A DNA stretch of 64,000 nucleotides from Okeanomitos corallinicola TIOX110 (GCF_038050375.1 NZ_CP150886.1:744001-808000); one strand, 5' to 3'; shown: positions 8,921 through 18,352, counted from the stretch's first letter. Notes: generated by a model from the sequence alone, not told the origin. Translations and numbers: made by a program.

Positions 8921-9409
8921 CTACTCCCTCTGAGCAAAATGTATAATATGCACTGAACAAGGTGCATGATGTAAAACGTAATTACTAACACTACCTATCA
9001 GTAATTCCGTAATTCCAGATAGTCCTCTTCTCCCAATTACAATCAAATCTGCATTCCAATTTTTAGCTAAATTGCAAATTACTTTACCTGCACTACCTAC
9101 ATTCTGTGTAAATTCAGTATTAATATTTTCCTTATTTGCTTCAGCGCAAAATGCCTGTAGCATTTCTAAACCTTCACTTCTATGAAGTTCTAATTTCTCC
9201 ACATATCTTTTCATACTATCATCACCCCAACCTGGATAGTAATCCATATTAGAAACCATCATGGCATCCCCAAAGCCATTTTCATCAGGTGATAAAACAT
9301 GAATCAACATCAACTTAGCTGATGTTAACTTTGCTAATGCCAAGGCTTGATCAAAAACCTGTCTACTTCTCTCCGAACGATCCAATGCCACCAAAATATT
9401 ATTAAACAT
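8921..9409 (-). CDS. Universal stress protein (UspA family)
   Basis: 162 aa single Usp domain. It starts FNNILVALDRSERS and carries the ATP-binding signature G(x2)G(x9)G(S/T) as GRRGLSGITELLIGSVSNYV near the C-terminus, so it is probably of the nucleotide-binding type. It lies 56 bp before hoxE on the same strand with no terminator seen between them, and so is probably the first gene of the hox transcript. UspA proteins are often induced by energy or oxygen stress, in keeping with hydrogenase control, but this is inference. Confidence 0.92.
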   Translation of the reverse strand: MFNNILVALDRSERSRQVFDQALALAKLTSAKLMLIHVLSPDENGFGDAMMVSNMDYYPGWGDDSMKRYVEKLELHRSEGLEMLQAFCAEANKENINTEFTQNVGSAGKVICNLAKNWNADLIVIGRRGLSGITELLIGSVSNYVLHHAPCSVHIIHFAQRE

Positions 9410-9562
9410 TGATACCCTCTATTTTAGCTCACTAATTATGGAAAATAAATCTGTTGATTTGGCAATACTGAATTAGTAAAAATACATTCATCTTCACAAT
9501 TCTTTATTGTCTATCACCTACCCTGTTTTTTACTCTACATCTATGCTTATACGTAAACAATT

Positions 9563-9579
9563 TGAGGAACTTGTGAGGA
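9563..9579 (-). promoter_or_regulatory. Candidate operator: TGAGGA direct repeat, second copy
   Basis: TGAGGA at 9563-9568 and again at 9574-9579, separated by ACTTG, giving the same 11-bp period as at 1943-1959. The 17-bp blocks differ at one spacer base. It lies about 154 bp upstream of the usp start codon, in the same orientation and at a similar distance to the copy before adh. Confidence 0.45.
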
Positions 9580-9648
9580 TAGGTTATAAGTAGTCGTGCA
9601 AAATAAATTTCATATTTAGGGAAGGTGACAGGTGACAGACAAGAGATA

Positions 9649-9709
9649 CAGAGATTTCTATTGTTTTCCCAAATGTGCAATTAATTTTGCTCAGGTACTT
9701 ATTATTTCT
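9649..9709 (+). repeat. Dispersed repeat, copy 1
   Basis: About 60 bp with a core TTTCCC-AAATGT followed by AATTAATTTTGCTCAGGTAC. It is clearly related to 9936-9990 (same strand) and to 44471-44527 (opposite strand). No coding capacity is seen. Confidence 0.7.
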
Positions 9710-9935
9710 TAACAAGAATATATTTGTAATTAGTTGAAAAGTCAGAATAAAGAATCAAAAATGCAGAACAAATCACAATTACAGGCTTTTCCCACATTTC
9801 TTCGAAAAATATAAAATCTGATAATTATAAAATTTAGATAAAACCAAAAATTTACAGTAAATATTAAAACAAGTAAAAAGACGGGAAAAAATCAGGTAGC
9901 AGGGAACAGAGAACGGCTAACAGAACGCAATTCTA

Positions 9936-9990
9936 GGGACTTCTATTTTTAAACAAAATGTATAATTAATTTTGCACAGATATTTAATTC
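9936..9990 (+). repeat. Dispersed repeat, copy 2
   Basis: Shares ACTTCTATT-T, AAATGT and AATTAATTTTGC-CAG with copy 1, 290 bp away. It is more diverged, with TATTTAAT replacing TACTTATT. Confidence 0.65.
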
Positions 9991-10037
9991 CCCTCCTGCT
10001 TCCTGCTTCCTGTCTAATGTGTAAATCTCATATAAAT

Positions 10038-10556
10038 CTAAACCTTGGTTTGTAAAGACTTGAGTAACTCAGTATTCACACCAGATTCACGAGGAAGAGA
10101 AATCTTACCAGTACGGGCAATTTCCCTCAAGCCAAATTTTTGTAGCACTTGAACTATTGCCACCATTTTACCGGGATCACCCACAACTTCCAAAGTCACA
10201 GAATCTTCAGCCACATCCACAATTCGGCAACGGAAAATCTGAGAAATTTCAATTACTTCTGAACGATTGCTACTGGTAGCGTTCACTTTCAAAAGCATCA
10301 ATTCTCTTTCGACACAAGGAGTCTCAGTAATATCCTGTACCTTGAGGACATTAACTAACTTATATAACTGTTTGGTGAGTTGTTCAATCACTCGATCATC
10401 ACCAGGTACAACCATCGTAATTCGAGAAACTCCTCCCTGTTCAGCAGGGCCAACAGCAAGGCTTTCAATATTAAAACCACGACGAGCAAATAAACTGGAA
10501 ATGCGGGATAAAACCCCCGCTTCATCTTCTACAAGCACGGAAAGAGTATGTTTCAT
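10038..10556 (-). CDS. ilvH: Acetolactate synthase small (regulatory) subunit
   Basis: 172 aa. An N-terminal ACT domain starts [22 protein letters not shown] and contains [12 protein letters not shown]; a second ACT-like domain follows in the C-terminal half. It gives valine feedback control to the large subunit IlvB/IlvI in branched-chain amino acid synthesis. I chose the ATG at 10556, which matches family starts; a GTG four codons upstream (10568) is possible. The large subunit is not nearby, as is common in cyanobacteria. Confidence 0.95.
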   Translation of the reverse strand: MKHTLSVLVEDEAGVLSRISSLFARRGFNIESLAVGPAEQGGVSRITMVVPGDDRVIEQLTKQLYKLVNVLKVQDITETPCVERELMLLKVNATSSNRSEVIEISQIFRCRIVDVAEDSVTLEVVGDPGKMVAIVQVLQKFGLREIARTGKISLPRESGVNTELLKSLQTKV

Positions 10557-10762
10557 CTTCGCCAACACAGGCTAGGGGAGCATGATATTAACGCAGGCCA
10601 GAACGATTGCCTACACTGGATTTGTTACCAAATTTAATTTTTGGTCTAAGCCCCTATTTTAACTTGAATCGTTGCCAAATATCTCTGGATCGGTAGATGC
10701 TACTTTTTCTGCCAACCTTTATACTGGTGATTTAGAATTCTTGATCTAGGAGTAAATTTCCC

Positions 10763-11113
10763 ATGGCTTGGTTAAAACGACTATTTGGATTGGAAAAACC
10801 AGAAAATGCAGAGGTTAATCCAACTCCTCAACCTGTATCAGCAGCTGAAGCCACCACAGAAGGCATTCCTCCAGAACGTGTAGGCTTAAATGGCGAATAT
10901 GATCAAAGCGGTTTAGCTAAACGGGTTGCATTAGCTTTTGATGAGGATGCAGCATTGACAGATTTTGACCGTCTGTGGGTAGCTCAACTAGGCAGCACCG
11001 TTGTATTAAAAGGTGAAGTTCCCAGTCAGGATATTCTCGATCAGATGGTTGATGTGGCTAGTTCTGTGAATGGTGCTACTGACGTAAATACTGAAGAAGT
11101 TTCAGTTGGATAG
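10763..11113 (+). CDS. Small BON-domain protein
   Basis: 116 aa. A short N-terminal segment (MAWLKRLFGLEKP) leads to a Pro/Ala linker and then, from about residue 50, a BON-like alpha/beta unit ending in WVAQLGSTVVLKGEVPSQDILDQMVDVA and VNGATDVNTEEV. BON domains bind membranes or ligands; the function here is unknown. A ribosome site AGGAG precedes the ATG (TAGGAGTAAATTTCCC). The gene stands alone between ilvH (divergent) and a convergent hydrolase gene. Confidence 0.82.
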   Translation: MAWLKRLFGLEKPENAEVNPTPQPVSAAEATTEGIPPERVGLNGEYDQSGLAKRVALAFDEDAALTDFDRLWVAQLGSTVVLKGEVPSQDILDQMVDVASSVNGATDVNTEEVSVG

Positions 11114-11156
11114 GTGATTGCTGATTAGGTTATTCTTTGCTCCCCACACCCAACAC

Positions 11157-12062
11157 CTATATGTTGCGGCTAATCCAATTTAAAATCACCTCATTAACCT
11201 GTTCTGGTGATTCATCATGGGGACAGTGACCCACATCTTCTAAATACAAAACTTCTAATTTTTCGTTGTATTTGGCAAATTCAGTTGCTAATTTTGGGGG
11301 AACAAATTTATCTTTTCGCCCCCAAATTAATAACATCGGAATTGTTAAGTTTGGTAATATTTTCTTGACACTAGGACTGAACTCTGAACCTGTAGAAGCT
11401 TTAAACAAGGCAATAAAAGCACGAGTAGAGCCTCTGTCTTGAGGTGGTCCTGCTAAAATGTCTATTAGTTCATCTGTGATAGCTTCTGGATTAGCATAAG
11501 CTAAACCAGCCCAACGTCTTAAAGCTCCTGGTTTACGTACTACCTTAAATAATGGTTTAAGTAACAAAGGTGAAGCAAATATATTTTTAATCCCTGCTAC
11601 TATTGGATGCAAAAAAGCTGGGATCGCCTCTTTTTCCAAGGAGGGATCAGGCAAACTCATCATGACTATGCCTCGCACCATATCAGGATGGGTAGCAGCA
11701 GCAACTAAGCTGATTAAAGAACCAATTGAGTTACCTATTAAGATTACGGGCTTGCGGATAAATGCTTGCCAAAACTCATAAACCTGCTCTACCCATAATT
11801 CAACACTATAATTAGCTGGAACTTTTTCGGAAGCACCAAAACCCAACATATCTAAAGCGTAAACTGTCTGATGTGTACCTAAAACTTCTAAATTATGTCG
11901 CCAATGACCAATGGAAGCACCAAAGCCATGTAACAAAATCAAGGGTGTGGCATTTTCGTCATGAAAACGAGGACGAATGTAGGTGTAGCGAATTTGCCAC
12001 CCTCTCCACACCCAATCCCTCTGATTACCTACTCGTTGCTGCCAAGATAACCCAATAGTCAC
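11157..12062 (-). CDS. Alpha/beta hydrolase
   Basis: 301 aa alpha/beta-hydrolase fold. The oxyanion motif LLHGFGAS lies at about 44-50, the nucleophile elbow GNSIGS gives Ser112, the acid is probably the Asp in WGRKDKFVPP, and the catalytic His is in GHCPHDE. The architecture matches the plant/cyanobacterial pheophytinase-like or haloperoxidase-like hydrolases, but the substrate cannot be assigned. No signal peptide is seen. It is a single gene with a CCAATGC repeat array upstream. Confidence 0.88.
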   Translation of the reverse strand: MTIGLSWQQRVGNQRDWVWRGWQIRYTYIRPRFHDENATPLILLHGFGASIGHWRHNLEVLGTHQTVYALDMLGFGASEKVPANYSVELWVEQVYEFWQAFIRKPVILIGNSIGSLISLVAAATHPDMVRGIVMMSLPDPSLEKEAIPAFLHPIVAGIKNIFASPLLLKPLFKVVRKPGALRRWAGLAYANPEAITDELIDILAGPPQDRGSTRAFIALFKASTGSEFSPSVKKILPNLTIPMLLIWGRKDKFVPPKLATEFAKYNEKLEVLYLEDVGHCPHDESPEQVNEVILNWISRNI

Positions 12063-12476
12063 ATATTCCTCCGCTAATTCCTGTCCCTAATCACAACTAC
12101 TATATTAATGATTAGTAATTGATAACTATTCTCTATTCTATCCAATGCCCAATGCCCAATGCCCAATGCCCAATGCCCAATGCCCAATGCCCATGCACTT
12201 TATATGTCAATATGTTAAGGTATAGTTGTAATAATTATTAACTTTATGCAAGTTTATGTAATTTACATTAACTAATGTAGGGAAATCTGATCAAAGTGAG
12301 TAGAATGACAATTATAAAAGAGTAACCAATTATTGTATGGATTAGTTACCCTAAAGAAATAGACTCATTTTTAAGTTATGAGTTGATTACCTGAATTTTG
12401 CCCATCTAGGCATATCAACAAAACAAGTAAACCAAGACCAAGCCAAATCCTTAACTAAAAAGCTGCAAAAATCATA
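12063..12476. other. Intergenic region between the hydrolase and infC
   Basis: 414 bp holding the CCAATGC array and then an AT-rich stretch that should contain both divergent promoters. No additional gene is seen. Confidence 0.55.
12142..12190. repeat. Heptamer tandem repeat (CCAATGC)x7
   Basis: Seven perfect tandem CCAATGC units followed by a partial CCATGC. A perfect array of this length is likely to be polymorphic between strains. Confidence 0.95.
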
Positions 12477-13010
12477 ATGCCTGTGATTGAGAAAAAAAGA
12501 ACTCGTGATCTGCCCCAAATTAACGAACGTATTCGCTTCCCAAAAATTAGGGTCATTGACACTGATGGAGCCCAATTGGGAATTATTACACCCCAGGAAG
12601 CACTACAACTAGCCGAAGAAAAAGAGCTAGACCTAGTATTGCTCAGTGATAAGGCTGACCCACCCGTCTGTCGAATCATGGACTATGGGAAGTTTAAATT
12701 TGAGCAGGAGAAAAAAGCGCGGGAAGCCCGGAAGAAACAGCATACGGCTGACGTAAAAGAGGTGAAGATGCGCTATAAAATCGAAGAACACGACTATAAT
12801 GTACGTGTTAAGCAAGCAGAACGCTTCCTCAAAGACGGTGATAAAGTCAAAGCCACTGTAATGTTCCGGGGTCGAGAAATCCAACACAGTGATTTAGCGG
12901 AAGATTTACTTAAACGGATGGCTAATGATCTACAGACAATTGGTGAAGTACAGCAAGCGCCAAAGAAAGAAGGGCGAAATATGATGATGCTAATCTCACC
13001 CAAGAAGTAA
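12477..13010 (+). CDS. infC: Translation initiation factor IF-3
   Basis: 177 aa. It has the N-terminal domain with the [13 protein letters not shown] and [12 protein letters not shown] motifs, the lysine-rich linker helix ([25 protein letters not shown]) and the C-terminal domain ending MMMLISPKK. It binds the 30S subunit and checks initiator tRNA and start codons. It starts with ATG rather than the rare AUU used for autoregulation in E. coli. rpmI and rplT do not follow; the gene stands alone. Confidence 0.97.
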   Translation: MPVIEKKRTRDLPQINERIRFPKIRVIDTDGAQLGIITPQEALQLAEEKELDLVLLSDKADPPVCRIMDYGKFKFEQEKKAREARKKQHTADVKEVKMRYKIEEHDYNVRVKQAERFLKDGDKVKATVMFRGREIQHSDLAEDLLKRMANDLQTIGEVQQAPKKEGRNMMMLISPKK

Positions 13011-13033
13011 GAAGCTAAAGTTTGTAAATGTTG

Positions 13034-13079
13034 AGGAAATAGGAAAAGTTGGTAAAAAATTACCAGTTACCTATTTCCT
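13034..13079 (+). terminator. Long hairpin after infC
   Basis: AGGAAATAGG (13034-13043) pairs with CCTATTTCCT (13070-13079), and an inner TTGGTAA/TTACCA extends the stem. It starts 23 bp after the infC stop. There is no clear T-tract, so it may protect the mRNA end or be a palindromic repeat rather than a classic terminator. Confidence 0.5.
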
Positions 13080-13230
13080 AGCGGTAAATTTATCTCAACG
13101 TGATAGTCCTGACTCCTGAGTGGGAAAGATAATACTCAGTTGTTCGGGACTTTTGTCATTCAGTAACTGTTATCCTAAATACTTAGCTGTTGTGCTGTGA
13201 TGACCTGTTTCGCACCCCAGAAAAAACTGC

Positions 13231-16200
13231 ATGGAATTAAAAAATCAGTGGTTAACTAGCAATAGAGGTTCTCTGGCCAGACTGCTTAAGTGGGTGAATC
13301 TTCGACCAGAGGAAGTTGAACGGACTTGGATGATGTTTGCCTTCTATACCATCGTATCTGTAGGATTGCGATGGGCAGAAGATAGCACTGTAGCCTTGTT
13401 TTTAGACGAATATGGTGCGGGAAAATTACCTTGGATTTATATTTCTAGTGCGGCCACAGGTGCTGGCTTAGTGATTTTATATTCTTGGTTACAAAAGGTT
13501 TTTCCATTACGTGCCGTAATTGTGGCGATCGCACCGGGAATGGTAATACCTTTATTCATATTGGTACTGTTGCGGTTGGGAATTCATATTTCCTACTCGG
13601 CCGTAATTATCATATTTATGCTGAGGTTGTGGGTAGATGCCTGCTATGTAGTCAATGACCTCAACACATCTATTGTTGCTAATCAATTATTTAATATTCG
13701 TGAGATTAAACGCACTTACCCATTGGTGAGTAGTGGCATCCTGGTGGCTGATGTCATCAGTGGCTTTAGTTTGCCAGTTTTACTTAAATTCATCAACCTG
13801 AATACAGTCATTCTCATCGCTTGTTTTGTTATTCTCTTAGGCTCGATCATTTTATTTTATTTAACCTATAAATACCCCTCAGCGTTTCCCCATACCCCAC
13901 AACGCGAACTAACAGAAGAACAAGCCTCAAGGCATCGCCGTGTAGAAACGCCTTTAAAACGCTATGTTTGGCAGTTATTTGCTTTTTTTGCCCTCTTGCA
14001 AGCTATCGGCTTGTTAATTGATTTTCAGTATTTGCGGGAACTCAATTCCAGTCTAGGAGAACAAGAATTAGCCAGTTTCTTGGGCATTTTTGGTGGTTTT
14101 GTGGGAATGTGTGAGTTAATTACTCAATGGTTTTTTTCTAGCCGTCTGATTGAAAAAGTAGGGGTGTTTTTTGCGGCAGCACTTCTCCCCCTCACTGTGG
14201 GCTTTTTGTTACCAGCGGCGATCTCCGTTCTCAACTTATTTCCAGCTATCGAAGAACCAGGATTTTTCTGGGGTTTAATCAGTCTGAAATTTTGTGATGA
14301 ACTCCTGCGCTATACCTTTGTCATTAGTAGTGGTCCGGCACTTTATCAGCCTATTCCTGAACGCATTCGTAGCCGGATGCAAGCCTTATCCAGTGGTACA
14401 GCGGAAGCTATCTCCTCCGGTTTAACAGGATTAGTAATTTTTGGCACTTTACAATTTTCCACTCAACTTGTCCCAGAAGGACTACAAAAATGGGTCTTAA
14501 TTGGGGAAACAGTTATAGTGGCTGCTACCTGTTTAAAAGTCGTCTGGGAATTGCGATCGCGCTATGTAGATGTTTTAGTATTAAGTGCTGAAAGAGGAGG
14601 ATTAAGTACAGCAACAGTAGGATTAAAAGCATTTAAACAAGGCATAGTAAAAGCTTTAGTAGAACCAGGCAATAACACCGATAAACACTCTTGCTTGGAA
14701 CTCCTAGCTCAAATTGATCTTCCCGGAGCCGGTCAAGTTTTAGCACCCTTGCTAGTCAAGTTACCCTCAGATTTACAAAAATCCTCTCTGGAACTAATGT
14801 TGACAGCAGGTGCAAACCCCCTTTATGTACCAGAAATTCGCCCCTTATTAGATCAACCCCCAGCCACCTTAGATCCAGAGGTTTTTGCCCTAGCTATGCG
14901 TTATGTTTGGCTGGCAGAGGAAAATCTGAATTTAAGTCTCTTGGAAGAATATCTAGAACCATCCCATCATTCTCTCATTCGTGCTACCGCTGCCGCTTTA
15001 CTGCTACGTCAAGGAACATCCATGCAACAAGCAGTAGCTACTAAAACTATGCGTCGGATGCTCACCAATAAACAAGAACAAGAACGGGTGAACGGAGTCA
15101 GAGCGCTCACAGAGGTAGTTTATTTACAGGCTTTGCGAGTTCATCTCCCCAATTTATTGCAGGATGAATCCCTGCGAGTACGCTGTGCTGTCTTAGAAAT
15201 GATTACTGCTACTCGGTTGGAAGAATACTACCCCTCGCTTTTAGCCGCACTCTACTATAAATCTACTCGACCTACAGCTATGCAGTGCTTAGTGAGTATG
15301 CAAAATGAAGCTATTCCTATGCTATTGAAACTAGCTACCAATGTTTACAAGCCAGAAGTGGTGCGAATGTATGCCTGGCGAACTATGGCTCAAATTGGTA
15401 CAGCAGAAGCGATTGAAACCTTATGGTTACAATTAGAAACATCTAGGGGGACAACAAGAGATTATATTCTCCGCAGCTTACTAAAGATTAACCAACAGTT
15501 AGAAAATATTAGCCTTGTTAATAGGTTTTCTGAAAGTCGAGTAGAAGCTTTAATTGAAGAGGAATTAAAATTTTTAGGAGAAATTTATGCAGCTTATGTA
15601 GATTTCCAAAATGTAGAGTCTCTGGAAAATTATCAAGGTAACGAAAGATTAGTAATTATTGCCCAGTTATTACAACGCTCACTTCTAGAAGTAGAGTTAG
15701 ATGTTAGAGATAGGTTATTGTTGTTATTAAAACTTCTTTACCCAGCGGAGAAAATGCAAGCAGCCGCTTTTAATCTCCAATCTCAATCTTTAGTCAATTT
15801 AGCACGGGGTTTAGAAATTTTAGACCACACGATAAATTTACCGTGCAAGACTTTATTATTGAATGTTTTGGATCGCAGGCCAGAAGAAGAAAAACTCAAA
15901 TATTTGATTGATGGGCAATTTTATCAAAATCAAGATATTCCTATTCAGGAACGGATCAGAAAACTCATCTCTCAGGGATATTTACTTTCTGATTGGTGTT
16001 TAGCTTGCTGTTTCCATTTTGCCCAAGCGGCTTATATTCGACTCACAACTACAGAGATTTTAGCCAATCTGAGCCATCCTACAGGCTTTGTCAGAGAAGC
16101 TACTATTTCCTATTTGAGTGTTGTTTCTCAACGAATCTTACAAGAAATTCTTCCCTATTTACAAACTGATCCACACCCACTTGTAGCGGCTCAGGCGAAG

Positions 16201-16245
16201 GCTTTGATAGAAAAATACCATCAATCTCAGAACAACAATGTATAG
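13231..16245 (+). CDS. ATP/ADP-translocase-like membrane protein with HEAT-like C-terminal half
   Basis: 1004 aa. The first ~460 residues are a multi-spanning membrane region (about 12 hydrophobic segments, with intervening motifs such as LRWAEDSTVALFLDEYGAG and VDACYVVNDLN). They resemble the Npt1/Npt2 nucleotide-transporter/MFS group. The remaining ~540 residues are soluble and helical, with repeated two-helix units, for example ALLLRQGTSMQQ and LRVRCAVLEMITATRL, typical of HEAT/armadillo repeats. Proteins of this build are conserved in cyanobacteria but not characterised to my knowledge. Nucleotide transport is not shown. The antiporter gene starts 23 bp downstream on the same strand. Confidence 0.8.
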   Translation: MELKNQWLTSNRGSLARLLKWVNLRPEEVERTWMMFAFYTIVSVGLRWAEDSTVALFLDEYGAGKLPWIYISSAATGAGLVILYSWLQKVFPLRAVIVAIAPGMVIPLFILVLLRLGIHISYSAVIIIFMLRLWVDACYVVNDLNTSIVANQLFNIREIKRTYPLVSSGILVADVISGFSLPVLLKFINLNTVILIACFVILLGSIILFYLTYKYPSAFPHTPQRELTEEQASRHRRVETPLKRYVWQLFAFFALLQAIGLLIDFQYLRELNSSLGEQELASFLGIFGGFVGMCELITQWFFSSRLIEKVGVFFAAALLPLTVGFLLPAAISVLNLFPAIEEPGFFWGLISLKFCDELLRYTFVISSGPALYQPIPERIRSRMQALSSGTAEAISSGLTGLVIFGTLQFSTQLVPEGLQKWVLIGETVIVAATCLKVVWELRSRYVDVLVLSAERGGLSTATVGLKAFKQGIVKALVEPGNNTDKHSCLELLAQIDLPGAGQVLAPLLVKLPSDLQKSSLELMLTAGANPLYVPEIRPLLDQPPATLDPEVFALAMRYVWLAEENLNLSLLEEYLEPSHHSLIRATAAALLLRQGTSMQQAVATKTMRRMLTNKQEQERVNGVRALTEVVYLQALRVHLPNLLQDESLRVRCAVLEMITATRLEEYYPSLLAALYYKSTRPTAMQCLVSMQNEAIPMLLKLATNVYKPEVVRMYAWRTMAQIGTAEAIETLWLQLETSRGTTRDYILRSLLKINQQLENISLVNRFSESRVEALIEEELKFLGEIYAAYVDFQNVESLENYQGNERLVIIAQLLQRSLLEVELDVRDRLLLLLKLLYPAEKMQAAAFNLQSQSLVNLARGLEILDHTINLPCKTLLLNVLDRRPEEEKLKYLIDGQFYQNQDIPIQERIRKLISQGYLLSDWCLACCFHFAQAAYIRLTTTEILANLSHPTGFVREATISYLSVVSQRILQEILPYLQTDPHPLVAAQAKALIEKYHQSQNNNV

Positions 16246-16268
16246 GTCTTGTTTCATCTAACAAGGCT

Positions 16269-17849
16269 ATGAAGTTTACCATATTTTATATGATGATGGA
16301 ATCACAAATCGGTGAGCATTTAATTGCAGCCAATCTGAAACAGTTTCTGTTGGTACTTTCAGTTTCCTTGGGAGTGGCTACTCTACCACAAATATTTAGT
16401 TGGTTTCGACAAATACCTTACACATTATTGTTAGTAATTGTTGGCTTGGGTTTAGCGATCGCTGATGTACGTTTGGTGACTTTATCCCCTGGCTTAATTC
16501 TGTTAATTTTCCTCCCACCTCTGTTATTTGAAGCTGCTTGGAATTTGCATTGGAAGGAATTAAAAGCAGATTTTTTTCCTATCTGTTTATATGCAATCTT
16601 TGGAGTAGTAATTTCTATTCTGGGTATTGCTTTAGGCTTAAATCAATTAGCCGGATTATCTTTAACTACAGCTTTATTAATTGGTGCTAGTCTATCTGCC
16701 ACTGATCCCGTTTCTGTGACTGCATTATTTCGAGAATTAGGTGTGGGTAAACGTCTAGTTACTTTAATGGAGGGAGAAAGTCTATTTAATGATGGGATGG
16801 CAGTAGTAGCTTTTGGTTTTTTGGTAGCTTTACCACTAGGAAAAGCCGAATTAGGACTACAACCAATTTTACTGGAATTTGGTACTGTTGTTGGTATTGG
16901 TGTTGCTGTTGGCAGTTTAATTGGTTTTGGTATTTCTTACCTGACCCAAAGGTTTGATTTACCAATGGTGGAACAGTCTTTAACTTTAGTTTCTGCCTAT
17001 GGTACTTATTTAATTGTTGAAGATTTAGGCGGTTCTGGGGTAATTGGGGTCGTAACTACAGGTTTAATTTTAGGTAACTTTGGTTCTCGTATTGGTATGA
17101 ATCCGAGAACTCGGATCATTGTTTCTGAATTTTGGGATTTTCTGGCTTTCTTTGTTAATTCAATTGTCTTTTTATTAATTGGTGATCAAATTCGCTTTGC
17201 TAGTTTAGTGGAAAACATCCACATCATTTTTGTCACAGTCATTGCTATGATTGTGATGCGAGCATTGGCTCTTTATGTTTTGAGTCAAGTTAGTATGACT
17301 ATTACTAAATCAGAGATTAGTTTACCTGAACAAACTATTCTGTGGTGGGGTGGTTTACGCGGTTCTGTTTCTATTGCTCTAGCTTTAAGTGTGCCAAATG
17401 TTTTATCAGAAAAAGAAGAAATTATTGCTACTGTTTTTGGTGTGGTTTTGTTTACTTTATTAGCACAGGGTTTAACTATTAAACCTTTATTAGAGAAGTT
17501 GAATTTATTGGGTGATGGTGGTTTGAAAGAGCAATATTTAGAGTTAGCCGCTCGGAATGTTGCTTTAGAAAGGGTACTGGAACATCTACAAGCAAATCAA
17601 CAACCAGGTATTGATCCAGAATTTTACCGTTATCAAGAAACTTTGATTAAAGGGGAGATGAAAAATATACAAGACAAGATTGATAAATTACAAGATGAAC
17701 ACCCCAATTTGAATGAATTTTATAATGAACAATTCCGAGATGAATTACTAGCAATTGAAGCTGATACTTATGCTGAATTTGTCCGTTCAGGGCGTTTAAA
17801 TAAGGAACTTGCGCCTATGCTGCAAGATGTTTTACAGGCTGGAAATTAA
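16269..17849 (+). CDS. Na+/H+ antiporter, CPA1 (NhaP) family
   Basis: 526 aa. Around 12 membrane segments span about residues 20-410. The CPA1 core motifs include LIGASLSATDPVSVTALFRELG (with the ATDP motif), EGESLFNDGMAVVAF (the ND motif of electroneutral antiporters) and WGGLRGSVSIALAL. A soluble, charged C-terminal tail of about 110 residues follows. It exchanges Na+ or another monovalent cation for H+ at the plasma membrane. It lies 23 bp downstream of the translocase-like gene, so it is likely co-transcribed. Several ATGs exist near the start (M1, M8-M10). Confidence 0.93.
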   Translation: MKFTIFYMMMESQIGEHLIAANLKQFLLVLSVSLGVATLPQIFSWFRQIPYTLLLVIVGLGLAIADVRLVTLSPGLILLIFLPPLLFEAAWNLHWKELKADFFPICLYAIFGVVISILGIALGLNQLAGLSLTTALLIGASLSATDPVSVTALFRELGVGKRLVTLMEGESLFNDGMAVVAFGFLVALPLGKAELGLQPILLEFGTVVGIGVAVGSLIGFGISYLTQRFDLPMVEQSLTLVSAYGTYLIVEDLGGSGVIGVVTTGLILGNFGSRIGMNPRTRIIVSEFWDFLAFFVNSIVFLLIGDQIRFASLVENIHIIFVTVIAMIVMRALALYVLSQVSMTITKSEISLPEQTILWWGGLRGSVSIALALSVPNVLSEKEEIIATVFGVVLFTLLAQGLTIKPLLEKLNLLGDGGLKEQYLELAARNVALERVLEHLQANQQPGIDPEFYRYQETLIKGEMKNIQDKIDKLQDEHPNLNEFYNEQFRDELLAIEADTYAEFVRSGRLNKELAPMLQDVLQAGN

Positions 17850-17962
17850 ATGGGAGTTTGAACAAAAAACATCTTTTATCAATAAACTTGTGAATTAGCG
17901 ATCGCTCTTAGCTAGAGTTATAAATAAGTGTTAATGGAGCGATCGCCAAGTTGCAAATACTA

Positions 17963-18352
17963 TCAGCCGAAAAACTTATTTCTTCTCAATTTACTTTTTT
18001 TAGGGCAGTATTCAGCACAATTAACCGCCTCCTCAGTGAGAACTATATCCGGCTTTACCGCACATTTGAGATAATGGTTATTAGCAAAAAATTTACAGTT
18101 TTTGCAAGGAACTTGATGTACAGAATTAATACTAAAAGATATTTTATTATCCAAGTTAGAACGAAGTTTCTGCAAAATCAATAAGATCATCGCCCAAATA
18201 AATACAAAGCTTAATGGAGTTAAAGCTATTGCTAAATCGGAAATATCTAATCCTTCCTGGGGTATATATTCACTTTTATTTTCAGATTGTGTTAAATAAT
18301 TAAATGTTTTATCAACTTCAAGGTTTTTTTGTAATATCTGTTCAACATACAT
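17963..18352 (-). CDS. Small membrane protein with C-terminal cysteine cluster
   Basis: 129 aa, family not named. One hydrophobic segment spans about residues 40-61 (AIALTPLSFVFIWAMILLIL). The C-terminal 50 residues carry C83-x2-C86, C97, C112 and C116, a pattern suited to zinc or an iron-sulfur centre, and end in a basic KKSKLRRNK tail. The conserved-looking PCKNCKFF motif supports a real gene. It is convergent with the antiporter. Function unknown. Confidence 0.7.
   Translation of the reverse strand: MYVEQILQKNLEVDKTFNYLTQSENKSEYIPQEGLDISDLAIALTPLSFVFIWAMILLILQKLRSNLDNKISFSINSVHQVPCKNCKFFANNHYLKCAVKPDIVLTEEAVNCAEYCPKKSKLRRNKFFG

Larger units (their letters stand above)
9410..10037. other. 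Intergenic region upstream of usp-hox
   Basis: 628 bp, AT-rich, between the usp start and the ilvH stop. It holds the TGAGGA direct repeat at 9563-9579, a GTGACAG pair near 9625-9638, and two related copies of a dispersed repeat (9649-9709 and 9936-9990). No ORF of note was found. I did not see a convincing LexA or NtcA box. Confidence 0.6.

Noticed and set aside
9410-10037. Search for LexA or NtcA sites upstream of usp-hox
   Set aside because: No sequence close enough to the LexA box or to GTA-N8-TAC at a promoter position was found by eye.
12142-12190. Tandem repeat considered as a CRISPR-like array
   Set aside because: Units are 7 bp, directly adjacent and without spacers; no cas gene is in the window. 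It is an STRR array.
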